Positions 11,872-24,400 of a DNA stretch of 48,185 bases are shown here, in pieces; within the stretch, counting starts at the first letter, position 1; each line of letters starts with the position of its first letter. Location: positions 1 to 48,185 of the IMG/VR virus record IMGVR_UViG_3300020404_001158. One strand, given 5' to 3'. This DNA is from a virus. The translations under genes and the position numbers were made by a program. The notes beneath the pieces are model-generated. The model did not search any database and was not told where the DNA came from. It saw nothing but the letters and a program-made list of their open reading frames with translations.

Positions 11872-12603
11872 ATGTCTACATTAATTACGAATCTTCCTTC
11901 TTATGAGGTATGGGTAAGAAAAGAGTATCTAACTGATCATAAGAGTGGACATGGCGAATTTGTAAAGGGTGTATGGGTATCGGCCAAGAGTATTCCTGGT
12001 CGTGCCTTTTATTTTGAGACGTATTTACCCGAATATGCTGCCATGTTCGATAAATTACCAATTTCCGCGTTTCTCTCGTCTCCAGAAATACCAGATCCTG
12101 ATATGACACTCCATAATTTACAGTTTTGGAACTGTATGGACTATGGAGTAGTTGCAGTTCAGAAGCAATTTATCGGTTCAATGCACTACGAAGTCTATAC
12201 AAGAGACTTTGGCAACCAAACAGGCACTTATATTTGCACTTTAGACAATTATCATGAGAGTGTTGATGCAATTGACTACTCAACGAGCGAACAACCTGCT
12301 GAACATAAGTCTCATAACCTGTTAGAACTGGATAATGGGCAATTTTGCCTCTATCCGAACAACAGAATGAGGATTTACGACAACAGTATTACTCCAGAAA
12401 CACCAAAAGTGCCCGATTTTAAGGTTTCTACCGTGTATTATCAGGTTGAGAACGGTCATGATCGCGATGGACTCGGTTCAGAGGAAAATTATTTCTGGAA
12501 AACGGCAAAAGAGAGGAAAAATACCGAAATTGGCGATGTTGGAGTCGGAAATACTGCAATAACAGGTAATGTAGAGATTGATATTGAACCAGAATTGGGA
12601 TGA
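11872..12603 (+). CDS. conserved phage hypothetical protein
   Basis: The product has 243 residues and begins MSTLITNLPSYEVWVRKEYL. The first two thirds are aromatic-rich strands (GVWVSAKSIPGRAFYFETYL, TLHNLQFWNCMDYGVVAV). The last part is polar and ends EIDIEPELG. No membrane segment or catalytic motif is seen. It lies directly before the tail genes and is probably conserved in related phages; the function is unknown. It overlaps the next gene by ATGA (12600-12603). Confidence 0.75.
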   Translation: MSTLITNLPSYEVWVRKEYLTDHKSGHGEFVKGVWVSAKSIPGRAFYFETYLPEYAAMFDKLPISAFLSSPEIPDPDMTLHNLQFWNCMDYGVVAVQKQFIGSMHYEVYTRDFGNQTGTYICTLDNYHESVDAIDYSTSEQPAEHKSHNLLELDNGQFCLYPNNRMRIYDNSITPETPKVPDFKVSTVYYQVENGHDRDGLGSEENYFWKTAKERKNTEIGDVGVGNTAITGNVEIDIEPELG

Positions 12604-13115
12604 AAAACCTACTTTTCATATCAGAAGACAAAGAGAGAGCATTAATACAGGAATTAGTGTATAAAATGAAGATGGCAGAGTTGCCTATTCATCCAAAAGA
12701 CACTTGTTTCCTGTCAATTGCTCCTGATTACTCAGGAATTGCAACACAAATCCTCTCTCATAGTCTTTCTATGGAAAAAGAGATATTTAATATAGAATCA
12801 GTTAATGTTCCATACCCAGATGAGGACAAAAGAGAGTATTTAACTGAATTTACACAGAATTTTATGAAGTGGCAGAGAAGATGGGATAAATTTGTATTAA
12901 TCCAGTCGGGTGTAGTGTGGGGAGATAATTTAATGGAGTTATGTAACATAATGACAAGGGCAGCAGGTGCTGAAATCTACGCTGTAGCACTTTGTGAGAG
13001 TCAACATAGTCGTTTTAAGTGCAATTTAGTGTCTTTACACTACGATAGCGACCAATTTGACCTCCATTTTTGGTGGGAACAACCAAATATTCATTATCCT
13101 TGTAACTTATTGTAA
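12600..13115 (+). CDS. hypothetical protein, PRTase-like segment
   Basis: The product has 171 residues. FVLIQSGVVWGDNL (98-111), then AAGAEIYAVALCES, resembles the PRPP-loop region of type I phosphoribosyltransferases (hydrophobic strand, D/S-G-x-x-x-G-x-x-L, then G-A-x-x-x-V-A). The two acidic residues usually seen before the loop are replaced (IQ for DD), so an active enzyme is doubtful. It may keep only the fold. It is the last gene before the late promoter of the baseplate operon. Confidence 0.65.
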   Translation: MKNLLFISEDKERALIQELVYKMKMAELPIHPKDTCFLSIAPDYSGIATQILSHSLSMEKEIFNIESVNVPYPDEDKREYLTEFTQNFMKWQRRWDKFVLIQSGVVWGDNLMELCNIMTRAAGAEIYAVALCESQHSRFKCNLVSLHYDSDQFDLHFWWEQPNIHYPCNLL

Positions 13116-13124
13116 AAAACGTGC

Positions 13125-13131
13125 TAAATAT
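13125..13131 (+). promoter_or_regulatory. late promoter CTAAATA
   Basis: CTAAATA lies 20 bases before the gp25 ATG in a clear intergenic gap. It matches the late promoter word reported for T4-like cyanophages. Confidence 0.6.
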
Positions 13132-13151
13132 ATTGAAGAAGTATTGTATAA

Positions 13152-13565
13152 ATGCCAGCCTACGACTCCCAACAACTAAGATCACGTGAATTTAGAGATA
13201 TAAGTCTGTCTTTTGAACCACATCCCGTTACAAAAGATATACCTATGTTGAGAAATACTGCGTGTATTCGTAAGTCAGTAAGTAATATCGTTCAAACTAT
13301 TCGTGGAGAAAGATTTTTTGATAGTCTCTTCGGATCAAATGTTCGTAGATCTTTATTTGACTTTGTTGATTTTGCCACAGCATCAATAATTGAACGTGAA
13401 ATTACAGAAGCAATACTTAACTTTGAACCAAGAGTCAATGATTTAACAGTTAGAGTGGATGCTGATCCAGATGAAAATCAATTTGAGGTAAATGTAAACT
13501 TCAGTTTGATCGGAGAATCTGCACCAACACAAGATTATACGTTCCTATTAGAAGCAACAAGATAA
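13152..13565 (+). CDS. gp25: baseplate wedge subunit gp25
   Basis: The product has 137 residues, close to T4 gp25 (132). GP25/gpW-like features are ITEAILNFEPRVNDLTVRVD (about 88-107), with the conserved E-P-R-V, and an N-terminal segment that places it in the wedge core. In T4-like phages gp25 binds gp6 and gp53 and helps anchor the sheath to the baseplate. Here it directly precedes gp6, the usual marine arrangement, whereas in T4 it lies elsewhere. Confidence 0.93.
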   Translation: MPAYDSQQLRSREFRDISLSFEPHPVTKDIPMLRNTACIRKSVSNIVQTIRGERFFDSLFGSNVRRSLFDFVDFATASIIEREITEAILNFEPRVNDLTVRVDADPDENQFEVNVNFSLIGESAPTQDYTFLLEATR

Positions 13566-13566
13566 T

Positions 13567-15465
13567 ATGCCTTTTACTAAATTTACAAACTTAGATTTTG
13601 ATCAAATCAAGACACAGTTAAAAGATTATTTGAGAGCAAATTCTACTTTTACTGATTTTGATTTTGAAGGATCCAACTTTTCGGTTCTTTTAAACACTTT
13701 AGCATATAATACTTACATTAACTCCTTCAATGCGAACATGGTTGTTAATGAATCTTTCTTAGATTCAGCAACTTTGAGGGAAAATGTCGTATCTTTGGCA
13801 AGAGGAATTGGATATGTGCCTCGTTCCAGAACTTGTTCAAGAGCAAGTATAAGATTAGATGTAGAATGTTCGGCAAGTTTAGCAACACTTACACTTGAAG
13901 CAAGAGGACCTGTATGTGTAGGTGCTACAGATGATAGTTCTTACATATTTTCAATACCAGAACCAATTACTACAGCAGTTGTAGATGGTAAAGCAAGTTT
14001 TGGTACACTTGAAGATCCAGTTTTAATATATCAAGGAGCACTTTTAAAGAAGAAATTTACAGTTGATGGTAGTTTAGATCAACGTTTTCTACTTGATAAC
14101 CCATTTATAGACATACAAACTATCGTTGTTAAAGTAAAAGGTACAGGAGAATCGGGAACAGGAAGAGAATATTCCCTTGTAGATAATATTATTGGTGTTG
14201 ACTCTGATTCGGAGATATATTTGATACAAGAGGTGCAAGATGAAAAATATGAACTACTCTTTGGAGATGGTATTTTTGGTAAAAAATTAGAAAATGGTGC
14301 AGAAGTTACAGTAACCTACATTGTTACAGATGGAGGATTGGGTAATGGAGCTGCTAATTTCTCATTTGCAGGTACCTTTATAAACAGTTTGAACAACCCT
14401 GTTACTGTTCAATCAGTAAATCTAACCACAATTACCAAAAGTACCAGTGGAACTGATATAGAACCCATAGAATCAGTTAAATATTTTGCTCCAAGACTGT
14501 ATGCTGCACAATTTAGAGCAGTTACAGCAAGAGATTATGAGGCAATTATACAAAATATCTACCCAAACACTGAATCTATATCAGTTGTTGGGGGTGAAGA
14601 GTTAGAACCACCCGAATTTGGTACTGTTAGAATCAGTATTAAACCAAAAAATGGAGATTTTGTCTCTGATTTTGATAAAGACTTCATTTTAAGTAAATTA
14701 AAGAGTTTTGCATTAACAGGAATTAACCAAAAACTTGTTGATATTAAAATTCTTTATGTTGAAGTCGAATCTTCAGTTTATTTCAACTCATCTCAGGTTA
14801 CAAACGTCGATAATTTGAAGACAAACGTTGCAAATTCACTTCAATCCTATTCAGATTCAGTAGATTTGAGTAAATTTGGAGGAAGATTTAAATATAGTAA
14901 GGTCTTGAACGTAATTGATGATGTAGATCGTGCAATTACCTCTAATATTACGAGAGTTAAGATTAGAAGAAATCTAAGAGCACTTATAAATCAAGAAGCA
15001 CAGTATGAATTGTGTTTTGGAAACAGATTTCATGTTAACTCAGGTGGATTTAACATAAAAAGCACTGGATTTACTATTATTAATGAACCAGACATTGTTT
15101 ATCTAACAGATATTCCTAATGCAGATGGAAGAACTGGTGTTCTTTCAATAGTTAAACCTATTGAGGAAACTGGAGAGAATAGAGTTGTTATTAAATCTGC
15201 AGGTATTGTAGATTACATAAAGGGAGAAGTTATTCTAACCACAACTTTGATAACTAGTACTGTTTTAGCAGATGATATAATTGAAGTTCAAGCATTCCCA
15301 GAATCCAATGATGTAGTTGGATTAAAGGATCTATATCTTGAGTTTGATGTTTCAAAAAGTACGATAAATATGGTTAAAGACACTATATCTTCAGGTGAGA
15401 AGATTTCAGGAGTTGGATTTAAGGTAACATCTAGTTATAGCAATGGAGAGCTAAAAAGAGGATAA
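13567..15465 (+). CDS. gp6: baseplate wedge subunit gp6
   Basis: The product has 632 residues (T4 gp6 has 660). The N-terminus MPFTKFTNLDFDQIKTQLKD, then GSNFSVLLNTLAYNT and SFLDSATLRENVVSLARGIGY, is the typical start of gp6 / baseplate J-like proteins. gp6 dimers link the wedges into the baseplate ring and drive the change from dome to star. It starts one base after the gp25 stop. Confidence 0.92.
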   Translation: MPFTKFTNLDFDQIKTQLKDYLRANSTFTDFDFEGSNFSVLLNTLAYNTYINSFNANMVVNESFLDSATLRENVVSLARGIGYVPRSRTCSRASIRLDVECSASLATLTLEARGPVCVGATDDSSYIFSIPEPITTAVVDGKASFGTLEDPVLIYQGALLKKKFTVDGSLDQRFLLDNPFIDIQTIVVKVKGTGESGTGREYSLVDNIIGVDSDSEIYLIQEVQDEKYELLFGDGIFGKKLENGAEVTVTYIVTDGGLGNGAANFSFAGTFINSLNNPVTVQSVNLTTITKSTSGTDIEPIESVKYFAPRLYAAQFRAVTARDYEAIIQNIYPNTESISVVGGEELEPPEFGTVRISIKPKNGDFVSDFDKDFILSKLKSFALTGINQKLVDIKILYVEVESSVYFNSSQVTNVDNLKTNVANSLQSYSDSVDLSKFGGRFKYSKVLNVIDDVDRAITSNITRVKIRRNLRALINQEAQYELCFGNRFHVNSGGFNIKSTGFTIINEPDIVYLTDIPNADGRTGVLSIVKPIEETGENRVVIKSAGIVDYIKGEVILTTTLITSTVLADDIIEVQAFPESNDVVGLKDLYLEFDVSKSTINMVKDTISSGEKISGVGFKVTSSYSNGELKRG

Positions 15466-15468
15466 AAT

Positions 15469-18400
15469 ATGATACAAACTGGTATCGAATCGAGAGTAAA
15501 GGTTCACCAACTGATAGAGGGACAATTACCCGAATATATTTTAGATCAAAGTCCCAAGACAGTAGACTTATTTCAGCAATACTACCGTTCACAGGAGTAT
15601 CAAGGAGGTCCTATTGACCTAGTTGATAATCTTGATCAGTATTTAAGTCTTGATCAGTTAACACCGCAAGTTATTGTAGGTGTTACTTCTCTTACTGCAG
15701 CTTCTTCTTCTACTGATGATACAATTTCAGTCGTTAGTACAAGAGGATTTCCTAATGAATATGGTCTTCTTAAGATTGATGATGAAATAATTACATACAC
15801 TGGATTAACTACAAACACTTTTACAGGTTGTGTACGTGGTTTTAGTGGAATAACATCATACCGAGATGTACTTGATTCAGAAGAACTTGTATTTAACACT
15901 TCAGTTAGTGCAAATCATGATAATGAATCTCCTGTACAAAACTTAAGTTCTTTATTCCTAAAAGAATTTTACAAAAAGATAAAGTATTCATATACACCTG
16001 GTTTAGAAGATGTAAATTTTGTACCTGAAGTAAATGCAGGTAATTTTATCAAAGAAGCAAGATCTTTCTACCAAGCAAAAGGTACAGAGGAATCTTTCAG
16101 AATATTATATAAAGTTTTATTTGGTGTAACACCATCTGTTATTGATTTAGAAACATATTTGTTAAAACCATCTGATGCAGAGTATATCAGAAGAGAAGTA
16201 GTTTTAGTTGAAACAATATCAGGAAATGTTAATAATTTAGTAGGACAGACAATTTATAGAAAAAACAATTTTAGAACAAAAGCAGCAGTTTCTGAAATTG
16301 AAATATTAACTAGAAATAATAAGACATATTATAAGTTAGCACTCTTTATCGGATATAGTAATAAAGATCTAATTGAAGGAGATTTTGCAGTAACTCCAAA
16401 TACAAAATCTATAACTAATGTTTCAGCTGGATCTTCAGTAATTACAGTTGATTCCACTGTTGGGTTTACTCCAACTGGAACTATTCTTAGTGGTATTAAT
16501 ACCATAACATATACTGATAAAACATTAAATCAGTTTTTAAATTGTTCTGGAATAAGTGCTAATATTACTGCAACTGATGATATTAGATCAGATGATACTA
16601 TAATTGGTTATGAAAATGGAGATCTTACAAAACCAGTTGAATTAAGAGTAGCATCAATTATATCAGATATAAATCTTGCAAAAGATGCGGGTCTTTCATT
16701 AGTTAATGAAAAAATAACGGTAAAAGAATTAGGAGATATAATTGATAATCCTTCATCTGCTGCAGAAAGAACAGATAAAGAAAGATTTGCTAACTCTTTC
16801 ATCTATAATACTAGTTCAAGTTTTGAGTGCTCTGGTATTAATACAAGTGCAAAACAGTTTACTTTAAAATCTTCAATTGATAAAGCAAGTTTAAGATTAA
16901 ATGATCGTGTTGATATTATAAACGATAGCACTAAAGAAGTGCAATTAACAAACGCTAAAGTTACCGCTATTGATTTTGTAGATAAACAAGTAACATTACA
17001 ATATACAGGATTTACTACCGATACAAGTATCCCACATTCGATTAGAAGGGTTCCAAAGAAGGTTACAAGTAAAATTGTACCACTACAATATTCAGACCTT
17101 TTTGCAGACGTACAGAACACTTATAGCGAAGATCTTGATTTTGGTTTTTATGGTGAAGAGTTCATGTATGTGGCATCTAACTCTCTTCCATCTTACACAT
17201 TTAGACAAGATACCGTACCATCAACACCATCTATAGTGGTTGGTACTGCCATAACATTTATTGGTGCAGGTACCACTGAAAGCAATGCATTATTAACCGA
17301 TACAGGAGAATTAGCATATTCTATTATTAATTTTCCAACAGAAGTTCCATTTTTAACTGGAGATGAAGTTGTTTATGAACCAGAAAGTACAGCGATTACA
17401 GGATTAGATACTGGAAAAACATATTACGTTAGAGTATTACCAAATAAACAACAAATTAAATTATATTCATCTAATTCCTTTATTCAAGGAGATTTAAATT
17501 TAGAGTTTGAACCTTTAAGTGTTGGAATTGGAGGTAAACATACATTTTCTCTATTATCTGTTTACAATAAACAAATACAACCACAAAAACTTCTTAGAAA
17601 GTTTCCATTAATACCTAGACAAAATGATGGATTAGATACCACCACAGAAACTGTTGGTATGATGGTAAATGGAGTTGAAATTAAGAATTACAAGTCCCAA
17701 GATAAAATTTATTCAGGTCCTTTAACATCTGTAAACGTAGTAAACTCAGGAACTGGATATGATGTAATAAATCCACCAGTTGTTGAGGTTTCTAATACTG
17801 GATCAGGAACAACAGCACTTGTACAACCTGTTCTTAGTGGATCAGTTGAGAAAATTTTAGTAGATCCTCAAACAAAAGAATTAGACAAAGTTATTTCTCT
17901 CAGTATAACTGGTGGAGGACCTGGTAATGGTGTTGCTTTAGAACCAGTTGTTGAGCAATCATTCTTAAGTGCTAGTTTTGATGCTAGATTATTAACATTT
18001 GGTGGTGGTATAGGAGAATCTGCAGAAACTATCACATTTTTAGGAGATCATAATTTTGCTGATGGAGAAGAGGTTGTATATCGAACAAATGGTAATGCTG
18101 CATTAGGAATAGGAACATTTGCAGGATCAGATGCAGATCAAAATAGATTCTTAGTAGAAAATACAAGATACATTGCAGAATTTGTAAATGCACAAACAAT
18201 TAGATTATATTTTTCTGAAAATGATTTTAGAGCTGGTATTAACACAATTGGATTTACAACTACCTCTAATTCTGGTATTCATAGATTCAGAACCTTTAAC
18301 GGTAAAAAGACTCTAAAATCAGTTAGAGTTATAGAAGGTGGTTCTAACTATCAAAATAGAGAGTTAAACGTTAAACCAGTTGGTATTTCAACTATAGATC

Positions 18401-21400
18401 ATCTTGTTAACTTTAATAATCATGGATTTAAAGAGGGAGATTTAGTTGAATATCAAAATACAGGAACTGTTATATCTGGATTAGTTACTACTCATCAATA
18501 TTATATCTTTGAGAAGAGTAGAGATCAATTTAGAGTTGCTGATGCAGGTATAGGTGGAACTATCAGAGATAATTTTGATAGTAGACTTTATATTAAATTG
18601 GACTCTGTTGGGTCTGGATTCCACCAATTTAAATATCCAGATATAAAGTTAAATATTAATGTTTCGTTCGGTGCAGCGGGTACAGGGGTTATCACAGCGA
18701 CACCTTATGTTAGAGGTAGTATTGTTGATGCTTATCTTTATGAAACTGGAACTGGTTATGGAAGCACAACATTAAATTTTGAAAAATCACCTAGTGTAAG
18801 TGTTAAAAATGGTAAGGGTGCTTCATTATATCCTGTTGTGGTTGGTGGTAAACTCATTAGAGTTGATGTTAGATCAAGAGGATCAGAATATTTTTCTGTT
18901 CCTGAAGCAGTGGTTACTGGCGATGGTAGTGGTGCTGTTGTTCGTCCTATTATTAGAGATGGGCAACTTATTGAAGCAGTTGTTATATCTCAAGGAACAA
19001 ACTATACACAAGCAAAAACTAGCATTAGTGTTACATCAGCAGGTAAAAATGCAATTTTATCCAGTAGTGTTAGATCTTTAACATTAAATGATGCTGAGAG
19101 ACATGGATCTGAATATCTCCATCCTACTCTTGATAAAGGTTTAGAGTATGTAAATATTTCATATTCAAATGAAATAGCATCTGGAGAATTCAATGATACA
19201 GGAACAACACACTCTCCTATAATTGGATATGCTTATGATGGACACCCAATTTACGGTCCTTTCGGATTTAGTGATCCTCTTGATCCTACATCAGGAGTAA
19301 GACCATTAGAAACAGGTTATAAATTAGATCCTTCTATTGTTGTAGATCGTCCAAGCGGATTTTCTGATGGATTCTTCATAGAAGATTACACATATGATGC
19401 AACTGGAGATTTAGATGTTCATAATACAAGATTTTGTAAAACTCCAGAATATCCAAATGGAACTTATGCATACTTCGCAGGTATAAAAACAGATGGATCA
19501 TTTACTCCACAATTCCCATATTTTGTAGGAAAAAGATATAGATCTTTAAATCAATTAGACAGCAAAGATCAAACTTTTGATTTAAATGCATCAGAATTAG
19601 TTAGAAATACATTTCCTCATCAATTAGGTGTAGATGGATCAAGAAATGATTTCATTATTGAATCTCAAAGTTTCTTCAGCCAAGAATCATCAGTTGAATC
19701 AGTTTCTAAAGGATCAATTACTAGTGTAGATATTAGAAATGCAGGAGTAGATTATAAAGTTAATGATGTAATTAATTTTGATGATACTAATACTAATGGT
19801 GGTGGTGCAGGTGCAATAATTTCTGAAATAGAAGGTAAAACAATAACTTCTATTGCATCATCTGTTTCAGAATTTACTGATTGTACTTTACTTTGGAGTA
19901 ACAATAGCATAACTGTTAAAGTTGATCCTTTCCATACATTTAATACTAATGATGTAATTTCTATAAGTGGATTATCAACTTTTGTAGATCAAATTGCAGG
20001 ATTAAGAAGAGTTGCAATATCTACAGAAAACTTCAACATATATCAAGAATTACCTGCGAATGGTTCTTCTGGTATCATGACAGACATTTATGTTTCTAGC
20101 ATACCACAATCATTATCAATAGGATCTACAATTGGTATTGGAACAGAAGTTTTATCGGTACTGAATATATTTGCTGAGAGAAATATAATTAGAGCAAAAA
20201 GAGGTGTAACTGGTACATCACATTCAACCTCTACTAGAGGATTTGTTTTCCCTAATTCATTTAAGATTGATATTGAATCTCCTTTCTTTGAGTCTTCATT
20301 GAATGAAAAAGTATTCTTTAATCCAACAGAATCTGTTGGTGTTGGATCTACTGCAGGTATTGATAATAAAATAGAATATCCTATAGGAGATAAGAATTAT
20401 GATATTTCAATTCCTAATCAAAGTATATTCTTACCTAATCATCCTTTCCGTACTGGAGAAAGAGTAATTTTAAGAAAGAATGCAGGAGGTAGTTCTATAT
20501 CTGTAGCAAATACAGAATCTTCTGCAACATTTGATATTGGAGATACAGATCAAAATCTTTTTGTTATTAATAAATCTTCAGACCTTATTGGTATTGTAAC
20601 TCAATCTGGATTAACTACATCTACAAATGGTTTATTCTTCTTTAATAATGGTTCTGATAATTATGAATATTCTCTAGAACCCACTAAAAATAAAATCATT
20701 TGTGTAGTTCAAAAAAATGATTGTGTAATATCAGTATCAACTGCACATTCCTTAAATGTAGATGATAAGGTTTCATTAACTGTTGTTCCTAACAGATCTG
20801 TTGGAATAGGAACTTCCACTCAAGTAAGAGTTAAGTATAATTTTGATATAGAAAAACTTGTTATTGATCCTATCGGATTTACTTCAACTTCGATTGATAC
20901 TTTAGATAATATTATAACTCTCAATAATCATCCATTTGTAACGGGAGAAAAAGTTTATTATAATGCTACTGATGAGGTAGCAACTGGATTAGAACCTGGT
21001 CTATTTTATGTTTACAAGATTGATAAGAATAGATTCCAACTTTCTCTTACATATGAAGATTCTGTTGCATCTCCTCCTAAAACTGTTTCTATAGGATCTA
21101 CAGGTGGAGCAGAACAAGAGTTCTCTGCTATAAACCCAAGATTATTCCCAACCAAAGGTAATGATGTTGTATTTGATTTATCTGATCCTACATTACAAGG
21201 ATTTAAGTTTAATTTATATACAGATCAATCATTTGAAAATCAGTTTGTATCTGTTGCAAATACAACGACATTCTCAACTTCAGGTGTTGGAACTGTTGGT
21301 GTAACATCAACTGCTTCATTTACTTTAACTTATACTGATTCTTTAATTGATGTTGTACCTGATCCTACACAACCATTATTCTATAACGTAGAAAGAGGTG

Positions 21401-24400
21401 GATTTATATCAACTGCAGATTCTACAGTTATTGATTATAATCAGATAACATTTGATAATAGTAGGTATGATGGAACATATTCTGTTGTTGGTGTAGCTAA
21501 TACTTCATTTGTTATATCATTACTTCAAGATCCTGAGTTAGAAGTTTATACTCCAGATAATACTAGCATAATGAGGTATTCTACTAACTCTAAGAATGCT
21601 TCTGGTTCGATTTCTAAAGTACAGATTATTTCTGAAGGTAATGATTATAAACAATTACCTGGTATTTCTAGTATAACAACTTTAAATGGATCTGATGCAA
21701 TATTATTTGCTCAATCTTCAACAGTCGGTAAGATAAAAGAAATAAGAGTTATTGACCAAGCATTTGAATATAACACAGACAAATCACTTAGACCTGAAGC
21801 AAATGTAGCTCCTACACTTGAGTTAAGATCTAATTTAACAATAACTGATGTAGATATAATTGATGGAGGAGATAATTATACAACACCACCTGAAATTGCT
21901 ATTGTAGATTCGGTTACTGGAGAAAGAATTGATGATGGTATATTAACAACTGAGGTTCAATCTAGTTCAGTTTCATCTGTTAACATATTTGAGCAACCAT
22001 CAGGACTCAACTTTAATAGTAAATCATTATTTGCTGTTAAGAACAGTAATGGTGTTGGTATATCAACCATACAAACATCGTTAAGTGGTATAGTTACATG
22101 TTTCTTAACCACACCCCTACTAGGATTTAGTACTTCTATCTTTACTGTTGGAGAACAAATATTTGTAGAGGGAATTACTAAAAATGGAATAGGTGGTAGT
22201 GGATTTAACTCTGAAGATTATGGATTTAGATTCTTTGATGTAATATCTTATGAAAATGTAATTCCTGCAAAACTTAAGTTTAGTGTTGCGGGTTTAACAA
22301 CTAATCCTGGTTTGGCAGATACTACTCAAGGATCATTTGCAACGATTGTTAAGAGATCTGAATATCCTGTATTTAAAGTTACTCAAGACAAGAGTAAATT
22401 TATTCAAGGAGAACAATTATTTGTTGAAGGTTTACCAACAGATTTGAATGTAACCACTGTTTTACCAGATTATATTAAAACTTCTGGAAAATTTGAAGTA
22501 AAATCTGGAGATACTATCAGAGGAGTACAATCTGGTTCAACTGGAACTATATCAAAAATTATTAAGAGCGATGCTAAATTTGATATTGGTTTCTCTGTAA
22601 GAACAAATAGAGGTTGGAAGAAAAATACAGGACAACTTAATAACGATATTCAAGTTTTAGCTGATAATGATTACTATCAAAATCTATCATATTCAGTTAA
22701 GAGTCCTATTCAATTTAAAGATTCAATAGATGTAATTAATCGTTTAGTTCATACTACTGGTTTAAAAAACTTTGTTGATGTTGGATTAGCAACTAATACT
22801 TCAATTGGTATTGGATTAACAACCGTAAAATCTTTAACATTTACAGATTTAATAGGAGATTCTAGAGTTGATACAATTTATGGGTTTGCTCAAGCAAGAG
22901 ATGCTGATACACAAATTATAGAAAATAGAAATTCCTCTAAATTCCTTGAGTTTAGATTTAAGAGTTTTGTTGATAGTGTTATTTGTAAGACAAACAGAGT
23001 TCTTGTAATTGATGATGTAAGTAAACAATTTACAAATAAAGAAAACGTAAATGATTCATTCATAGATTTGGATGAATCTGGAAAAGACTTTGCAAGATAC
23101 TTAGTTCAAGTTAGAAGTACTGATAATACACAAAATGCTATTCATGAAATAATTGTATTACATGATCCTCAATTTGAATCAGCATTTACTCTAAGAAAGG
23201 GTTACTTATCATCTGCAAGTGAATTAAGTCCATACTCTGGCAATGAATATAATTGGGTAGAAGATGAGTTTGCAGAAATAACAGGTAATGTTGATCAATT
23301 TGATATTTTATCTTTAAGATTCACTCCTGAAGACGTATTCAATATTGATTATGATATCAAATTTATTAAAGATACATTTAACGGAAACGTAGTTGGATTA
23401 GCATCTACATCTATTGGTTTGATTAAAAACCAATCAACAAATGCTATTGTAGGAGTTGGTTCTACTAATACAATACTCGAATACAGTTCAAATGTATTTG
23501 ATGCTATGCATGTTCATTTACATTTAAATGCAAATGATCTCCATACTCAAAATTATACAGAATTATACATTCATCATGATGGTACAGATACTTACGTATC
23601 AGATTACTATTTTGATTCTGATAGTTCTCCATTTAGTGGCAATGATTTCTCAAACTTTGATGCAGGTATTACTACAGATGGAAAACTTAGATTATCATAC
23701 ACAAACCCACTTTCTGTTCCAGTAACTGTTAGAGCGAATGCTGTTGGATTTGGTGCTACATCTTATGCATATTCAGTAGTTGTTGCTAGTAAGACTTCAG
23801 AACATTACTACTTTGGACAAGGATCAGGTAAAGGTTATTATATTACTGGTGGGCAATACAATACTGTTACTCAAGCACCAGTTCTTGAATTTGTTCGTGG
23901 ATTAACTTATACCTTTGAACAAAACGACACTTCAAATAATACTCATGCAATATACTTCAGCGAAGATCCAGATGCATATGGTGGTTCTAATAGATACGAA
24001 ACTGGTGTAGTATATCGTCTTGATGGAGTTGTAAAAACTTACTCACAATATGTTATTGGATTCATTGCTGCTACAACTCGTAGCGTAAGTATAACAGTTG
24101 CAGAAGATGCACCTGATTCACTTAATTATGCATGCCAAGCACATGGATATATGGGAGCTCCTATTAATGTTATTGGAAATGCATTAAGATTTAAGATAGG
24201 TTCTTCTCAACCAGATGGAGATGAAAGAAGTGCTTTCTTCTCAGGTAATTCTTCAGTTGGAGTTGGAGAAACAACAATCTTCAGTGCAAATGCTTCTTTA
24301 ATAAACAGCATCAAATCATTAGTTAGTGTAAGTTATGGTGCAACATTTGCTTTACATCAAATATTAACATTAAGTCCTGATACTACAAATACATATTCAA

